This document shows, piece by piece, positions 9,389 to 18,670 of a stretch of 64,000 nucleotides of DNA (positions within the stretch are counted from its first letter, which is position 1; each line of letters opens with the position of its first letter). The notes below the pieces were generated by a model, which saw nothing but the letters and a program-made list of their open reading frames with translations, had not been told where the DNA came from and made no database searches. The stretch is from positions 2,418,001 through 2,482,000 of the forward strand of contig NZ_CP134880.1 of the NCBI RefSeq assembly GCF_032102965.1. Direction: 5' to 3'. The DNA is from Demequina capsici (GTDB lineage Bacteria > Actinomycetota > Actinomycetes > Actinomycetales > Demequinaceae). The translations under genes and the position numbers were made by a program.

Positions 9389-9581
9389 ACCGCTGGACCT
9401 CGGCGCTGACCAGCCGCTCAGCCGATCATCCACTCGGCGCAGGGTCCTGCCTGGAAGACATACCCGCACGGGCATCACCCCTGGTCAGCGGCCGTCCGAC
9501 CAAGAACGCTCACATCCTGCACCCAGTGTCGATGGGATCGACATCAGGCAGGACACCGGTTCGACGGACAGAAGGTTCAAC
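9389..9581. other. Intergenic region before the chemoreceptor gene
   Basis: This 193-bp stretch holds a perfect 10-bp inverted repeat, CGCTGACCAG (9404-9413) and CTGGTCAGCG (9481-9490). I cannot assign a clear promoter. The weak AGAAGG before the GTG at 9582 could serve as ribosome site. Confidence 0.4.
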
Positions 9582-11678
9582 GTGAGCAAGGCACTCCCCT
9601 CCCTGCGTACCAGCTTGAGGCTGCAGCTGGTCGCCTTCGGCGCGCTCGCGGTGCTCGCCGCATCGGTCGCGTTGACGGTCGTCGGAGCGGCGCAGGCCCA
9701 CCAGCTCGCCGACACCGCCACCGCGGACGTCCAGCAGCTGAACTCGGAATCGCTCGCGCAGACCGCTCGGTCCGCCCGTGACCTCGTCTCCACCCAGGTG
9801 GACACCGTCACCACCCGCATGGAGTCCGAGCTCAACGTCGCTTCCGCGGTCCTGACCTCCAGCGGCGCGATCACGTTCGGCGACCCGCGCTCGTGGGAGG
9901 CGAAGAACCAGGCGACGGGCGACGTGTCGACCGTGAGCCTCGCCCGCCTCCTGGTGGGCGGTCAGGACCTTGGCCAGGTGTCCGACATGACCGCGTCCGT
10001 GCCGATCGTCGACACGGTCACAGGACTGCTCGGCTCGGCGACCACCGTCTTCCAGAGGATCAACGATCAGGGAGACATGCTGCGGGTCGCCACCTCCGTG
10101 CCCGGCGCGGACGGCACCAGGGCGATCGGCACGTACATCGGCGCGACCAACGCGGACGGCACCCCGAACGCCGTGGTCGCCGCACTGCTGTCCGGTCAGC
10201 CGTACTACGGGACCGCGAGCGTGGTCGGCGTCCCGTACGTCACCGCGTACGGCCCCCTCATGAGCGACGGGCAGGTGGTCGGGGCGATCTTCGTCGGGCT
10301 TCCTCAGTCGGAGGTCGACGCACCGCTCCTCGCCGCGCTCGCCGGGGTGGCGGTCGGCCACAGCGGCTTCGTCACCGTCATGACGGACGACGGCAGCTGG
10401 GTGGTGCCGCCGCCCGGGGCCGACGCCGGTGCGGCCGCGGACGCCGCCTACTCCCAGGCGCTGATCGATGCGGGCGCCGCGCTCCCCGACGCCACGTCGA
10501 CCACGAACGTGAGGGTCGACGCGCTCTCCGGCTCCGACGGCGCCAGCGTCGAGGTCTCGCGCTACGCGCCGTGGGGTTGGACGATCGCGGCGTGGGGCAT
10601 GGACTCCGATCTGCAGGTGGTGCCGACGCACCTCGACCAGGGGATCACGAGCCTCACCTGGACCTTGATGGGCGTCGGCCTCCTCGTGGCGATCATCGCC
10701 GTCGCCTTCATCGTGATCGCATCCGGCCGGATCGTCGGCCGCGTGTCACGGCTCACCGCAGCGCTGGGCAGGGTCGCGGAGCACGACCTGTCTGTCGAGG
10801 TGGCGGGCGAGGGCCGGGACGAGATCGGCCGGATGGGCGATGCGCTCGGCCGGACGATCATCGCGATGCGTTCGGCCGTGGGCAGCATCCGCACGGGGGC
10901 GGAGGCGGTGAACGCCACGGCCGAGCGCCTGAGCGGGTCCAGCGCCAGCCTCCAGGGAGTCGCCGCCCAGACCACCGCGCACGCGACCAGCACCGCCGGC
11001 ACCGCCACCACCATGAGCACGGAGGTGCAGTCGGTGACGGCGGCGATGACGGAGATGCGCAGCACCATCGAGTCCGTCGCCCGCGATGTGCAGGCCGCCA
11101 CGGGCGAGACCCGCACCGCCGTCGACACGACCTCGGCTGCAGCGGACATCTCGCAGCGGCTCGGCGACTCGTCGTCGCGTATCGCGGAGGTGCTGAAGGC
11201 GATCACCGCGATCGCCGCGCAGACCAACCTGCTGGCGCTCAACGCGACGATCGAGGCCGCCCGCGCCGGTGAGGCGGGCAAGGGCTTCGCGGTGGTCGCG
11301 AGCGAGGTCAAGGACCTCGCCCAGCAGACCGCGTCCGCGATCGAGACGATCCGACCGGTGCTCGAGGAGGTCGCGGCCGACTCGACGGAGGTGCAGGAGG
11401 CGGTCGAGCGCGTCGCCGCGTCGATCGCCCGGGTGGACGAGCATCAGTCCTCGATCTCCGCGGCGATCGAGCAGCAGAGCGTCACGACGTCGGAGATCGA
11501 GCGCAACCTCGTGGTCGCGGCCGACGGCGCCAGCGAGATCTCGACCGCGGCACATCAGCTCTCCGACTCGGCGCAGGACGCACAGCGCAGCGCCGGCGAG
11601 GTCGGAGGCGCAGTGGACGGCCTCACGTCGATCGCAACCGACCTGGCTCTGGGCGTGGACATGTTCACCTTGAGCTAG
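9582..11678 (+). CDS. Methyl-accepting chemotaxis protein
   Basis: A 698-residue chemoreceptor. TM1 is at about residues 17-40, followed by a large extracellular sensor of about 320 residues resembling a Cache fold, with [21 protein letters not shown]2 lies at about 365-390. A HAMP segment containing [15 protein letters not shown] and a long cytoplasmic coiled coil follow. The conserved hairpin tip is [41 protein letters not shown]. It would signal through CheA/CheW, but no che or flagellar gene is in the window. The start is the GTG whose product runs directly into TM1; the longer frame upstream has no supporting signal. The ligand is unknown. Confidence 0.93.
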   Translation: MSKALPSLRTSLRLQLVAFGALAVLAASVALTVVGAAQAHQLADTATADVQQLNSESLAQTARSARDLVSTQVDTVTTRMESELNVASAVLTSSGAITFGDPRSWEAKNQATGDVSTVSLARLLVGGQDLGQVSDMTASVPIVDTVTGLLGSATTVFQRINDQGDMLRVATSVPGADGTRAIGTYIGATNADGTPNAVVAALLSGQPYYGTASVVGVPYVTAYGPLMSDGQVVGAIFVGLPQSEVDAPLLAALAGVAVGHSGFVTVMTDDGSWVVPPPGADAGAAADAAYSQALIDAGAALPDATSTTNVRVDALSGSDGASVEVSRYAPWGWTIAAWGMDSDLQVVPTHLDQGITSLTWTLMGVGLLVAIIAVAFIVIASGRIVGRVSRLTAALGRVAEHDLSVEVAGEGRDEIGRMGDALGRTIIAMRSAVGSIRTGAEAVNATAERLSGSSASLQGVAAQTTAHATSTAGTATTMSTEVQSVTAAMTEMRSTIESVARDVQAATGETRTAVDTTSAAADISQRLGDSSSRIAEVLKAITAIAAQTNLLALNATIEAARAGEAGKGFAVVASEVKDLAQQTASAIETIRPVLEEVAADSTEVQEAVERVAASIARVDEHQSSISAAIEQQSVTTSEIERNLVVAADGASEISTAAHQLSDSAQDAQRSAGEVGGAVDGLTSIATDLALGVDMFTLS

Positions 11679-11688
11679 TGCCAGGCGC

Positions 11689-11766
11689 GGAGGACCTCAG
11701 GCCGCTGAGGGCCGGAGGTCCTCCGTCATCGCACGGCAGGGGCGGTCGCATGCGCGGCCGCCCCTG
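11689..11766. terminator. Two hairpins between convergent genes
   Basis: The first hairpin pairs GGAGGACCTC (11689-11698) with GAGGTCCTCC (11715-11724). The second pairs CAGGGGCGG (11737-11745) with CCGCCCCTG (11758-11766). They lie between the converging chemoreceptor and alcohol dehydrogenase genes and probably end transcription from both sides. Confidence 0.7.
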
Positions 11767-11781
11767 TCGTCGTCCGTGAGG

Positions 11782-12885
11782 TCAGACCCCGGCGGGCATC
11801 CGGTCGGCGAGCGCCTGGAGCGAGGCCGTGGTCGCGTCGTCCAGGTGGGGGACGACGACGGCGCGGCCCAGCAGGGTGCCGTTCTCCAGGTGCTCGTAGG
11901 CGAGCAGCGCGTCGTCGAGCGAGAACCGCGTGACGTCGACCTCGATGTGGCCGGCGCGGTACAGCGCGGCCAGCTCGTGGAGCTCCTCGATGGTGCCCCA
12001 GTAGGTGTTGGTCAGCTCGGCCTCGTAGGGGTTGGAGTAGAAGTCCCACGACACGGGACCGCCCGCGATGCCGACCACGGTGATGCGACCCTGCTTCCCC
12101 ACCACCTTCTGCGCGAGCTGGATGGTCGGAGTGAGGCCCACGAAGTCGAAGACGGCGTCGACTCCCCTGCCCTCGGTGAGCTCGCGGATGCGATCCGCCT
12201 GCCCCTCGCCGCCCTCGACGGTGACGGCGCCGCGACTGGCCGCGAGCGCCATCGCCTCGGGCTTCATGTCGGTGGCGATGACGGTGGCGGCGGTGGTGGC
12301 CTTGAGGATCTGGACGGCGATCTGGCCGAGGCCTCCCAGGCCGATCACGAGCGCGGTCTTGCCACCGCCCTGAAGCTTGTGGAGTGCGAGCTTGATCGCG
12401 TGGTAGGGCGTGAGGCCTGCGTCGGCGAGCGGTGCCGCGGCGACGGGATCGGCATCGCCGAGCGGCACGAGGTTGCGTGCGGGGACGGTCATGTACTCGG
12501 CCATGCCGCCGTCCTTGCCCAGGCCGGACGCGAGGAACGGGGTCTTGGCGGCGTTCTCGCAGTAGGTGTCCTGCCCGCGTGAGCAGGCGGCGCAGTGACC
12601 GCACCCGATCGGGCCGTAGACCAGGTAGGCGTCGCCCTTGGTCAGGCCGAGGACTCCCTCGCCGACCTCCTCGATCCACCCTGCGGTCTCGTGGCCGAGC
12701 GTGTACTCGGGCGCCAACTGGGGTCCTGCCGTGGTCTCGTCGAACTGCTCGTAGACGGCCACGTCCGAATGGCAGGCGCCGGCGCCGGCAACCTTGAGCA
12801 GCACCTCTCCGGGCGCGGGCTTGGGCCGGGGGACCTCGCGCAGGGACGGCTTGGTCTTCCATTCGGTGAAACGCACTGCCTTCAT
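11782..12885 (-). CDS. Zinc-dependent alcohol dehydrogenase
   Basis: A 367-residue medium-chain dehydrogenase/reductase with both zinc sites. Catalytic ligands are Cys38 (ACHSD) and His65-Glu66 (GHETAGW). Structural zinc ligands are Cys95, Cys98, Cys101 and Cys109 (CGHCAACSRGQDTYC). The nucleotide-binding loop IGLGGLGQIAVQ is near residue 180, followed by TDMKPEA, whose acidic residue suggests NAD(H). It probably interconverts primary alcohols and aldehydes, but aldose oxidation as in related dehydrogenases is possible. An AAGGAG ribosome site precedes the ATG. It is divergent from the lactate/malate dehydrogenase-like gene. Confidence 0.92.
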   Translation of the reverse strand: MKAVRFTEWKTKPSLREVPRPKPAPGEVLLKVAGAGACHSDVAVYEQFDETTAGPQLAPEYTLGHETAGWIEEVGEGVLGLTKGDAYLVYGPIGCGHCAACSRGQDTYCENAAKTPFLASGLGKDGGMAEYMTVPARNLVPLGDADPVAAAPLADAGLTPYHAIKLALHKLQGGGKTALVIGLGGLGQIAVQILKATTAATVIATDMKPEAMALAASRGAVTVEGGEGQADRIRELTEGRGVDAVFDFVGLTPTIQLAQKVVGKQGRITVVGIAGGPVSWDFYSNPYEAELTNTYWGTIEELHELAALYRAGHIEVDVTRFSLDDALLAYEHLENGTLLGRAVVVPHLDDATTASLQALADRMPAGV

Positions 12886-13133
12886 GGGCGGCGCTCCTTC
12901 CTTGAGGCGCCCACGGGGGAAGGGGGACGACGGACCGGGCGCCTTTGCTGGTCACGTGTCATGTATATGGATACACCCCGTGGGGCATGTTTGTTCCCCT
13001 TTCCCGAAGCGCTCTCCCGTCTCATGCGGATCATCCCTGCTATCACCGGGCAATGCCCGTGCAAAAATGTGTGACAGGTCAACCTCGCCGGTGGTCAACA
13101 ACGGCGAAACATCACGGGCGTAGCCTCGCTCCC
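12886..13133. promoter_or_regulatory. Divergent promoter region between two dehydrogenase genes
   Basis: The region is more AT-rich than its surroundings. On the minus strand TATACA (12967-12962) may be the -10 box of the alcohol dehydrogenase. On the plus strand TAGCCT (13121-13126) lies seven bases before the ATG of the next gene, consistent with a leaderless start. Direct repeats GGTCAAC at 13077-13083 and 13093-13099 could bind a regulator. Confidence 0.5.
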
Positions 13134-14201
13134 ATGGATGTCGCCATCATCGGAGCCACCGGGGACGTGGGCCGCGCCGTGTGCAGCGACCTCATCGAGC
13201 ACGGCGAGCTCGGGGCCGGCTCCCGCCTGCAGCTGGTCGGCCGCGCCGGCGGATCGTCCGAGGCGGCGGTGCACGGCCTCCGCGTGGACCTCATCGACGC
13301 CTACGACGAGAAGGCGCCGCACATCGACGTCGCCACCAGCCCGGACGACGTCGTGGCCGACGTGGTTGTCGTCGCCGCCGGCCGAACCATCCCCACCGGC
13401 ACCGGCCAGACGATCGACCGCGACCGCCTCGCCGCCGACAACCGCATCGTCTTCGAGCAGTACGCCGACTCCCTCGCGCGGCACGGCAGCGGCCACGAGG
13501 TCGTCATCGTCGTGTCCAACCCTGTCGAGCTCGCCGTCGAGGTGTTCGCCCGTCGGCTCGGACACCACCGCGTGATCGGCATGGGAGCGTGGCTCGACAC
13601 ACTCCGGTTCCGCCGCGAGATCGCCGCGACGCTCGGCATCCGCCGCCAGCGCGTCAGCGGATTCGTCGCAGGCCAGCACGGCGACCGGATGGTGCCGCTG
13701 TGGTCCACGGTCAGGCTGCGCGGGCTGGACGCCGACGAGCGGCTCGAGATCGTCGAACGGCTCCGCGGCGACCGCACCCTCGCCTCCTTCGCGAGCGAGA
13801 TCGCCACCGCGAAGGCCCACGTCACCACCCAGACGGACATGGCGGCAGCGTTCGGCATGGTCGACGCCTTTCCGCCCGACCTCCAGGCGGTCATCCGCCC
13901 CTACCTCACGCACACGAGCGGCGCGAAGACCGCGAACGGCACCGCGAGCGCGACCGTCGACCTGATCCGCACCGTGCTCGACGGACGCGACATCGTGGTC
14001 GCAGGGCAGGTGCTGCTGGATGGCGAGATCGAGCTGGGAGGCATGCCCTGGCGCGGCGTGCTCGGAGTGCCCGTGGCCGTCGGGCCCGAGGGGTGGACCC
14101 GCGTGATGCTCGACGACCTCGCCCCCGACGAGTCCCGGCTGCTCTGGGAGGTCGGTCAGGCGATCAACGAGGCCATCGTCGCGTGGGGAGGTGGCCGATG
14201 A
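13134..14201 (+). CDS. Lactate/malate dehydrogenase family protein
   Basis: A 355-residue NAD-dependent 2-hydroxyacid dehydrogenase. It has the Rossmann loop GATGDVG (residues 8-14), NPVELAVEV, LDTLRFR with the Asp-Arg pair, and the catalytic His in GQHGDRMVPLWS. A substrate-binding Arg is present in TIDRDRLAADN. The specificity loop (GRTIPTGTGQ) matches neither standard lactate nor malate dehydrogenase, so the substrate is open. There is no Shine-Dalgarno site; a -10 box suggests leaderless translation. Its TGA overlaps the ATG of an ACT-domain gene (ATGA), so the two proteins are probably made together. Confidence 0.85.
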   Translation: MDVAIIGATGDVGRAVCSDLIEHGELGAGSRLQLVGRAGGSSEAAVHGLRVDLIDAYDEKAPHIDVATSPDDVVADVVVVAAGRTIPTGTGQTIDRDRLAADNRIVFEQYADSLARHGSGHEVVIVVSNPVELAVEVFARRLGHHRVIGMGAWLDTLRFRREIAATLGIRRQRVSGFVAGQHGDRMVPLWSTVRLRGLDADERLEIVERLRGDRTLASFASEIATAKAHVTTQTDMAAAFGMVDAFPPDLQAVIRPYLTHTSGAKTANGTASATVDLIRTVLDGRDIVVAGQVLLDGEIELGGMPWRGVLGVPVAVGPEGWTRVMLDDLAPDESRLLWEVGQAINEAIVAWGGGR

Positions 14202-14653
14202 GCACCCTCACTCGGCGCTGGTTCGCGTTCGTCACCGTCGAGGACCGCTCCGGCGCCTCGACGGCCTTGACCGGGGTGTTCTCCGAGCGAGGCGTCAGCT
14301 TCGGATCGATCTCCACGCTCGACGTGCACGACGGCATGGGCACCCTGTCCGTGGAGTTCGCCGCCTCCGAGCGGCTGGCACACGTGCTGGTGCGCACACT
14401 CGCGCGACTGTCGGTGGTCCGCGACGCCACGCTCGTGGCCGCCGACGACTCCCGCGTCAGGGCCGTCGCGATGCTCACCGGCGGCACCGGCGACGAGGCG
14501 CTGCCCGCCGAGGCTGATGTGCATCGCCACGGCGAGGGGCCGGACGCCACCACGATCGTCATGGGTCGCCTGTCAGCCGTCGAGGCCGCCGTCGCGACCA
14601 TGCGCGGCTCGGGATGCGCAGTCGAGGCGATCACGGTGCTGCCTCCGCGCTGA
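14198..14653 (+). CDS. ACT-domain protein coupled to the dehydrogenase
   Basis: A 151-residue protein. Its N-terminal 80 residues form an ACT-type fold: FAFVTVEDRSGASTALTGVFSERGVSFGSISTLDVHDGMGTLSVEF, then LARLSVVRDATLV. This resembles the regulatory part of acetolactate synthase small subunits. The rest (DATTIVMGRLSAVEAAVATMRGSGCAVEAITVL) may be a second, degenerate ACT-like unit. ACT domains usually bind amino acids and control a partner enzyme. The ATGA overlap with the dehydrogenase, and GGGGAGG upstream, suggest it regulates that enzyme. This is inference from context. Confidence 0.75.
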   Translation: MSTLTRRWFAFVTVEDRSGASTALTGVFSERGVSFGSISTLDVHDGMGTLSVEFAASERLAHVLVRTLARLSVVRDATLVAADDSRVRAVAMLTGGTGDEALPAEADVHRHGEGPDATTIVMGRLSAVEAAVATMRGSGCAVEAITVLPPR

Positions 14654-14751
14654 CCCTCCCGGCACCGCATGCACAGGCGTCCCCGACGGGTGGCATGGCC
14701 GACACGTTGCGGGTCCGTGGCCGTCGTCGCCGGCGGGCCGGGTCGGTCCGG

Positions 14752-15438
14752 TCAGAGACCGGCGATGAAGGCGCGGAGCAGCCGCAGGCTCGCATACACC
14801 GCCGCCGGCCCACGCTCCTGCATCTCCGCGCGGAACTCGGGGACGCTCACGCCGATCTCCCGCAGCTCCACCATGTTCCCGATCACCCAGCGCTCGAAGG
14901 TCGCCGGGTCCACCTCCGGGTGGAATTGGACCGCCAGAGACCTGCCGTAGGAGAACGCATGCACCGGGACCTCGTCGGTCGAGGCGAGCAGCACCGCGCC
15001 GGACGGCAGCTCCGCCTCGTCGCCATGCCACACGAACATCGGCGCGCTCGCGACGCGCCGCAACGGGCCGACGAGCCCTACCGACGTGGGACGGATGTGC
15101 TTCCAGCCCAGCTCGAAGGTGCCCTTGCCGACGCGGGCGCCGAGCGCGGCCGCCATCAGCTGCAGCCCCAGGCACACGCCGAGCGTCGGCTGGTCGGCGT
15201 CGAGCCTGTCCTTGATCAGGGCGATCTCCTGCGTGACGGTGGGATAGTCCGCGGCGTCCTCCACCCCGATCGGGCCGCCGAGCACGATCCCCAGGTCGGC
15301 GGTCCTGAACGGCGACAGGTCGTCGACGCCGGCCTCGAGGTATCGCACCTCGTAGCCGAGCCTCGGCAGCTCGGCCTCCCAGCATCCGAGATCCTCGAAC
15401 GCGACGTGCCTGATGACGACACAGGTCTGCAGCGCCAA
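14752..15438 (-). CDS. Class I glutamine amidotransferase-like protein
   Basis: A 228-residue amidotransferase-fold protein, clearly paralogous to the gene at 1-669: both start with VIR.VAFEDLG.WEAE and share QFHPE.DP...ERW.IG. The nucleophile is Cys89 (LGVCLGLQ), with His173 and Glu175 (QFHPEV). The start is a TTG preceded by GAGAGG, the only codon that covers the conserved N terminus. It is the last gene of a leftward series guaB3-ATPase-permease-amidotransferase, 10 bp after the permease stop. The substrate is unknown. Confidence 0.85.
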   Translation of the reverse strand: MALQTCVVIRHVAFEDLGCWEAELPRLGYEVRYLEAGVDDLSPFRTADLGIVLGGPIGVEDAADYPTVTQEIALIKDRLDADQPTLGVCLGLQLMAAALGARVGKGTFELGWKHIRPTSVGLVGPLRRVASAPMFVWHGDEAELPSGAVLLASTDEVPVHAFSYGRSLAVQFHPEVDPATFERWVIGNMVELREIGVSVPEFRAEMQERGPAAVYASLRLLRAFIAGL

Positions 15439-15448
15439 CCTCGACCTC

Positions 15449-16615
15449 TCAACCTCTCCGGAAAGCGTCGGCGAGGCGCATGCGCCCGCCCGTGTTCAGC
15501 ACCGCGCCCGCGTAGACGCGGCCGCCCACCCACACCAGCACAGGGATCGCCACCAGGCAGATCACCACGGCCGCCACCACCTCGACGACGCTGATCGAGC
15601 CGAAGGCCATCCGCATCGGCACCATGAACGGCGCGAAGAACGGGATCTGCGTGAGCACCTTCGTGATGGTGGCGTCGGGCAGGTTCGGCACCAGGTAGAT
15701 CGCCAGGTACAGCGGCGCGAGCATCACGAACATCAGCGGCGTGGAGACCGACCCGACGTCCTCCTGCCTCGACACGAGCGAGGCGAGCCCCCCGAACAGG
15801 ACCGTGAAGAGCGAGAATCCCAACACGAACCACACGGCGAAGTTCACCAGGATCGTGCCGACGCTGACGCTCAGGCTCCCGAGGAGGTCCAGGTGCAGGG
15901 CGCCGAACAGGAGCGCGACGATCAGGGCGCCCGCCTGCGCGAGTGCGAACAGTCCCACGCCCAGGACCTTGCCGCCGAGCAGCGTCCAAGGCTTCACCGT
16001 CGCGAGCAGGATCTCCACCACGCGCGATGCCTTCTCCTCGACCACGCCCAGCATGATCACGGAGGCGCTCTGGATCAGCACGAAGAACAGCAGCATCACC
16101 ACGATGAAGCCGGAGAAGAACTTCGCCGAGTCGAAGCCCGCGGCGGCGCTCAGCGGGGTCACGGTGGGCGTCGCGGCCGCGAGCGCCTGCGCCACGGAGG
16201 CCGGGTCCCCGCCCAGGTCCGTCACCTGCGCCGCGAGCGCTGCGGACCGGACAGCTGCCTGCACCACGGGGACGATCGAGTCGCCCGCCGTGTCGACGTA
16301 CAGGTCGGGCTGCGTGGGCGCGCCGGTGAGGATCGCGCTGACGCCGTCCGGCAGCGTCGTGGTGTCAGGGGCGTCGACCGTCTGCACGGTGACCGTGAGG
16401 CCCTGTGCTGCGGCGGCTGACTCGAGGTAGGGCACGAGCGCGGCCGTCTCGCCCGAGGCGACCTGCACCACGGGCGCGGGACCGTCGGAGGACAGGAAGG
16501 GCTTCGCGATCAGGGCGCCGGCCACGATCAGCACGATCAGGACGGACGAGGCGACGACGTTCGCGCGCGAGCCGACGCGCACCACGAACTCCCGCCTCGC
16601 GATCAGCCACATCAT
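15449..16615 (-). CDS. ABC-2 type transporter permease (NatB-like)
   Basis: A 388-residue permease. One TM helix is at about residues 20-40, then a roughly 130-residue extracytoplasmic domain, then five or six helices from about 175 onward, ending in FEVVAAVVICLVAIPVLVWVGGRVYAG-like sequence. GVVEEKASRVVEILLATVKPWTLLGGKVLGVG is typical of NatB/YhaP-type exporters. The ATG overlaps the stop of the ATPase gene (ATGA), so the two form one exporter. Sodium or drug export is typical of the family; the substrate here is not known. Confidence 0.88.
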   Translation of the reverse strand: MMWLIARREFVVRVGSRANVVASSVLIVLIVAGALIAKPFLSSDGPAPVVQVASGETAALVPYLESAAAAQGLTVTVQTVDAPDTTTLPDGVSAILTGAPTQPDLYVDTAGDSIVPVVQAAVRSAALAAQVTDLGGDPASVAQALAAATPTVTPLSAAAGFDSAKFFSGFIVVMLLFFVLIQSASVIMLGVVEEKASRVVEILLATVKPWTLLGGKVLGVGLFALAQAGALIVALLFGALHLDLLGSLSVSVGTILVNFAVWFVLGFSLFTVLFGGLASLVSRQEDVGSVSTPLMFVMLAPLYLAIYLVPNLPDATITKVLTQIPFFAPFMVPMRMAFGSISVVEVVAAVVICLVAIPVLVWVGGRVYAGAVLNTGGRMRLADAFRRG

Positions 16616-17523
16616 GCGGGCACCTCCGAGGGTTCGAGCATCACGTCGCGGAAGAGCTCGGTGAGGGTGGGCCTGCTCGGGGTGAACGCGCGCACCGTTC
16701 CTGCCGCGAGCGCCGCCGCGAGCACCGTCTGCGCAGCAGCCGCGTCCGGAGCCTCGACGAGCCACGCGCCCTCCGCGACCGGCTCGACCCGGGTCTCGCC
16801 GTCGGCGGCGGGGGCCCAGGCCGGGGGAAGCTCCGCCTCGAGCGTCCAGCGCGGGCGGGCGGTGGCGGTGAGCGAGTCGACGGTGCCGCACGCGACGAGG
16901 CGCCCGGAGCGGATGATCCCGACTCGGTCGCACAGACGCTCCACCAGTTCGAGCTGATGCGAGGAGAAGATGACAGGCACCCCGCGCTCCGCCTGGCCGC
17001 GCAGCACCTCGCTCATGACCCCGACCGCGACCGGGTCGAGTCCGGAGAAGGGCTCGTCGAGCACGAGGATGTCGGGCCCGTGGACCAGCGCGGACGCCAG
17101 CTGCACCCGCTGCTGGTTGCCGAGCGAGAGCTTCTCGACGGCGTCACCGCGCCTGTCGGCCACCCCGAGCACCTCGGTCCAGTGATCCATGGCCTGCGTG
17201 GCTGCGGCGATCGACAGTCCGTGGAGCCGCGCAAGGTAGACGAGCTGCTCGCCGACCTTCATGCGGGGGTAGAGACCGCGCTCCTCCGGCATGTAGCCGA
17301 TGCGGCGCCGCACGTCGGGTCCGACAGGGGCGCCGTCCCAGGACACCGCGCCGGCATCCGAGCTCAGCACCCCGAGCACGATGCGCATCGCGGTGGTCTT
17401 GCCGGCGCCGTTCGCGCCGACGAAGCCGAAGAGCTCTCCTGCAGCGACCTGGAACGAGACCCCGTCGAGCGCGCGCACTTCCCCGAAGGACTTGACGAGC
17501 CCATCGAGGACGAGCGAGGGCAT
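16612..17523 (-). CDS. ABC transporter ATP-binding protein (NatA-like)
   Basis: A 303-residue ATPase with Walker A GANGAGKTT (about residues 36-44) and IGYMPEERGLYPRMKV, characteristic of NatA/YhaQ-type ATPases. The signature is LSLGNQQRVQLA, followed by Walker B LVLDEPFSGLDP and the switch His in SSHQLELVE. The C-terminal 80 residues are the extra domain seen in this subfamily. A GAGGCGGG ribosome site lies just before the ATG. It is 10 bp downstream of guaB3 and coupled to the permease gene. Confidence 0.93.
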   Translation of the reverse strand: MPSLVLDGLVKSFGEVRALDGVSFQVAAGELFGFVGANGAGKTTAMRIVLGVLSSDAGAVSWDGAPVGPDVRRRIGYMPEERGLYPRMKVGEQLVYLARLHGLSIAAATQAMDHWTEVLGVADRRGDAVEKLSLGNQQRVQLASALVHGPDILVLDEPFSGLDPVAVGVMSEVLRGQAERGVPVIFSSHQLELVERLCDRVGIIRSGRLVACGTVDSLTATARPRWTLEAELPPAWAPAADGETRVEPVAEGAWLVEAPDAAAAQTVLAAALAAGTVRAFTPSRPTLTELFRDVMLEPSEVPA

Positions 17524-17533
17524 CCCGCCCGCC

Positions 17534-18658
17534 TCAGCCGGCCTGGTAAGGGCTGACGACCACGTCGACGCGCTGGAACTCCTTGAGGTCGGAGTACCCG
17601 GTGGTGGCCATCGAGCGGCGCAGCGCGCCCATGATGTTGGTGGTGCCGTCGGCGCGGGTGCCCGGGCCGAACAGGACCTCCTCGAGGGTGCCGGTGGTGC
17701 CCACCCGCACGCGCTCGCCGCGCGGCAGGGCCGAGTGGTACGACTCGGGGCCCCAGTGGTACCCGGCGCCAGGCGCCTCGGCTGCGCGCGCCAGGGCCGC
17801 GCCCAGCATGATCGCATCCGCGCCGCAGGCGATGGCCTTCACCATGTCTCCCGAGCGCCCCAGGCCACCGTCCGCGATGACGTGCACGTACCGACCACCG
17901 GACTCGTCGAGGTAGTCGCGGCGCGCGGCCGCCACGTCGGCCACCGCGGTCGCCATGGGGGCGTGGATGCCGAGCGTGGTGCGCGTGGTCTGCGCCGCGC
18001 CGCCTCCGAACCCGACGAGCACGCCCGCCGCGCCGGTGCGCATCAGGTGGAGCGCCGCCTGGTAGGTCGATGCTCCGCCGACGATGACCGGCACGTCGAG
18101 GTCGTAGATGAACTTCTTGAGGTTGAGCGGCTCGACCTCGGCCGACACGTGCTCCGCGGACACGGTGGTGCCCCGGATGACGAACAGGTCGACGCCGGCC
18201 TTCAGCACCGTCTCGTAATGCTCCTGGGTGCGCTGGGGGCTGAGCGCTCCTGCGACGGTCACGCCCGCCGCGCGGATCTCCTGCAGCCGCTGGACGATCA
18301 GCTCGTCCTTGATGGGCTCCTGGTAGATCTCCTGCATCCGCAGCGTCGCGGCGTCCATGGACAGGGTCGCGATCTCGTCGAGCAGTGCCGCCGGGTCGTC
18401 GTACCTGGTCCACAGGCCCTCGAGGTCGAGGACGCCGAGCCCGCCATGCTGCCCGAGAGCGATCGCGGTCGCCGGTGACATCACGGAGTCCATGGGGGCT
18501 CCGATGACCGGGATCTCGAACCGGAAGGCGTCGATCTGCCAGGCCAGGCTGACCTGCCGCGGATCGCGCGTTCGTCGGGACGGGACCACCGCCACGTCGT
18601 CGAAGCTGTATGCACGGCGGCCGCGCTTGCCGCGCCCGATCTCCATCTCGTTGCTCAC
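17534..18658 (-). CDS. guaB3: GuaB3-family IMP dehydrogenase-related protein
   Basis: A 374-residue TIM-barrel protein of the IMPDH/GMP reductase superfamily lacking CBS domains, of the actinobacterial GuaB3 type, with YSFDDVAVVPSRRTRDP and IPVIGAPMDSVMSPATA. Phosphate-binding residues are IADGGLGRSGDMVKAIACGADAIMLG, and the C terminus carries MATTGYSDLKEFQRV. The loop that carries the catalytic Cys in IMPDH (GSICTTR) reads GGGAAQTTR here, so normal IMPDH chemistry is doubtful. The GTG start lies six bases after TAGGCT, a leaderless arrangement. Confidence 0.9.
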   Translation of the reverse strand: MSNEMEIGRGKRGRRAYSFDDVAVVPSRRTRDPRQVSLAWQIDAFRFEIPVIGAPMDSVMSPATAIALGQHGGLGVLDLEGLWTRYDDPAALLDEIATLSMDAATLRMQEIYQEPIKDELIVQRLQEIRAAGVTVAGALSPQRTQEHYETVLKAGVDLFVIRGTTVSAEHVSAEVEPLNLKKFIYDLDVPVIVGGASTYQAALHLMRTGAAGVLVGFGGGAAQTTRTTLGIHAPMATAVADVAAARRDYLDESGGRYVHVIADGGLGRSGDMVKAIACGADAIMLGAALARAAEAPGAGYHWGPESYHSALPRGERVRVGTTGTLEEVLFGPGTRADGTTNIMGALRRSMATTGYSDLKEFQRVDVVVSPYQAG

Positions 18659-18664
18659 CGTCCC

Positions 18665-18670
18665 AGCCTA
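18665..18670 (-). promoter_or_regulatory. -10 box of the guaB3 promoter
   Basis: TAGGCT on the minus strand ends six bases before the GTG start, so transcription probably begins at the start codon. No clear -35 box. Confidence 0.5.
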
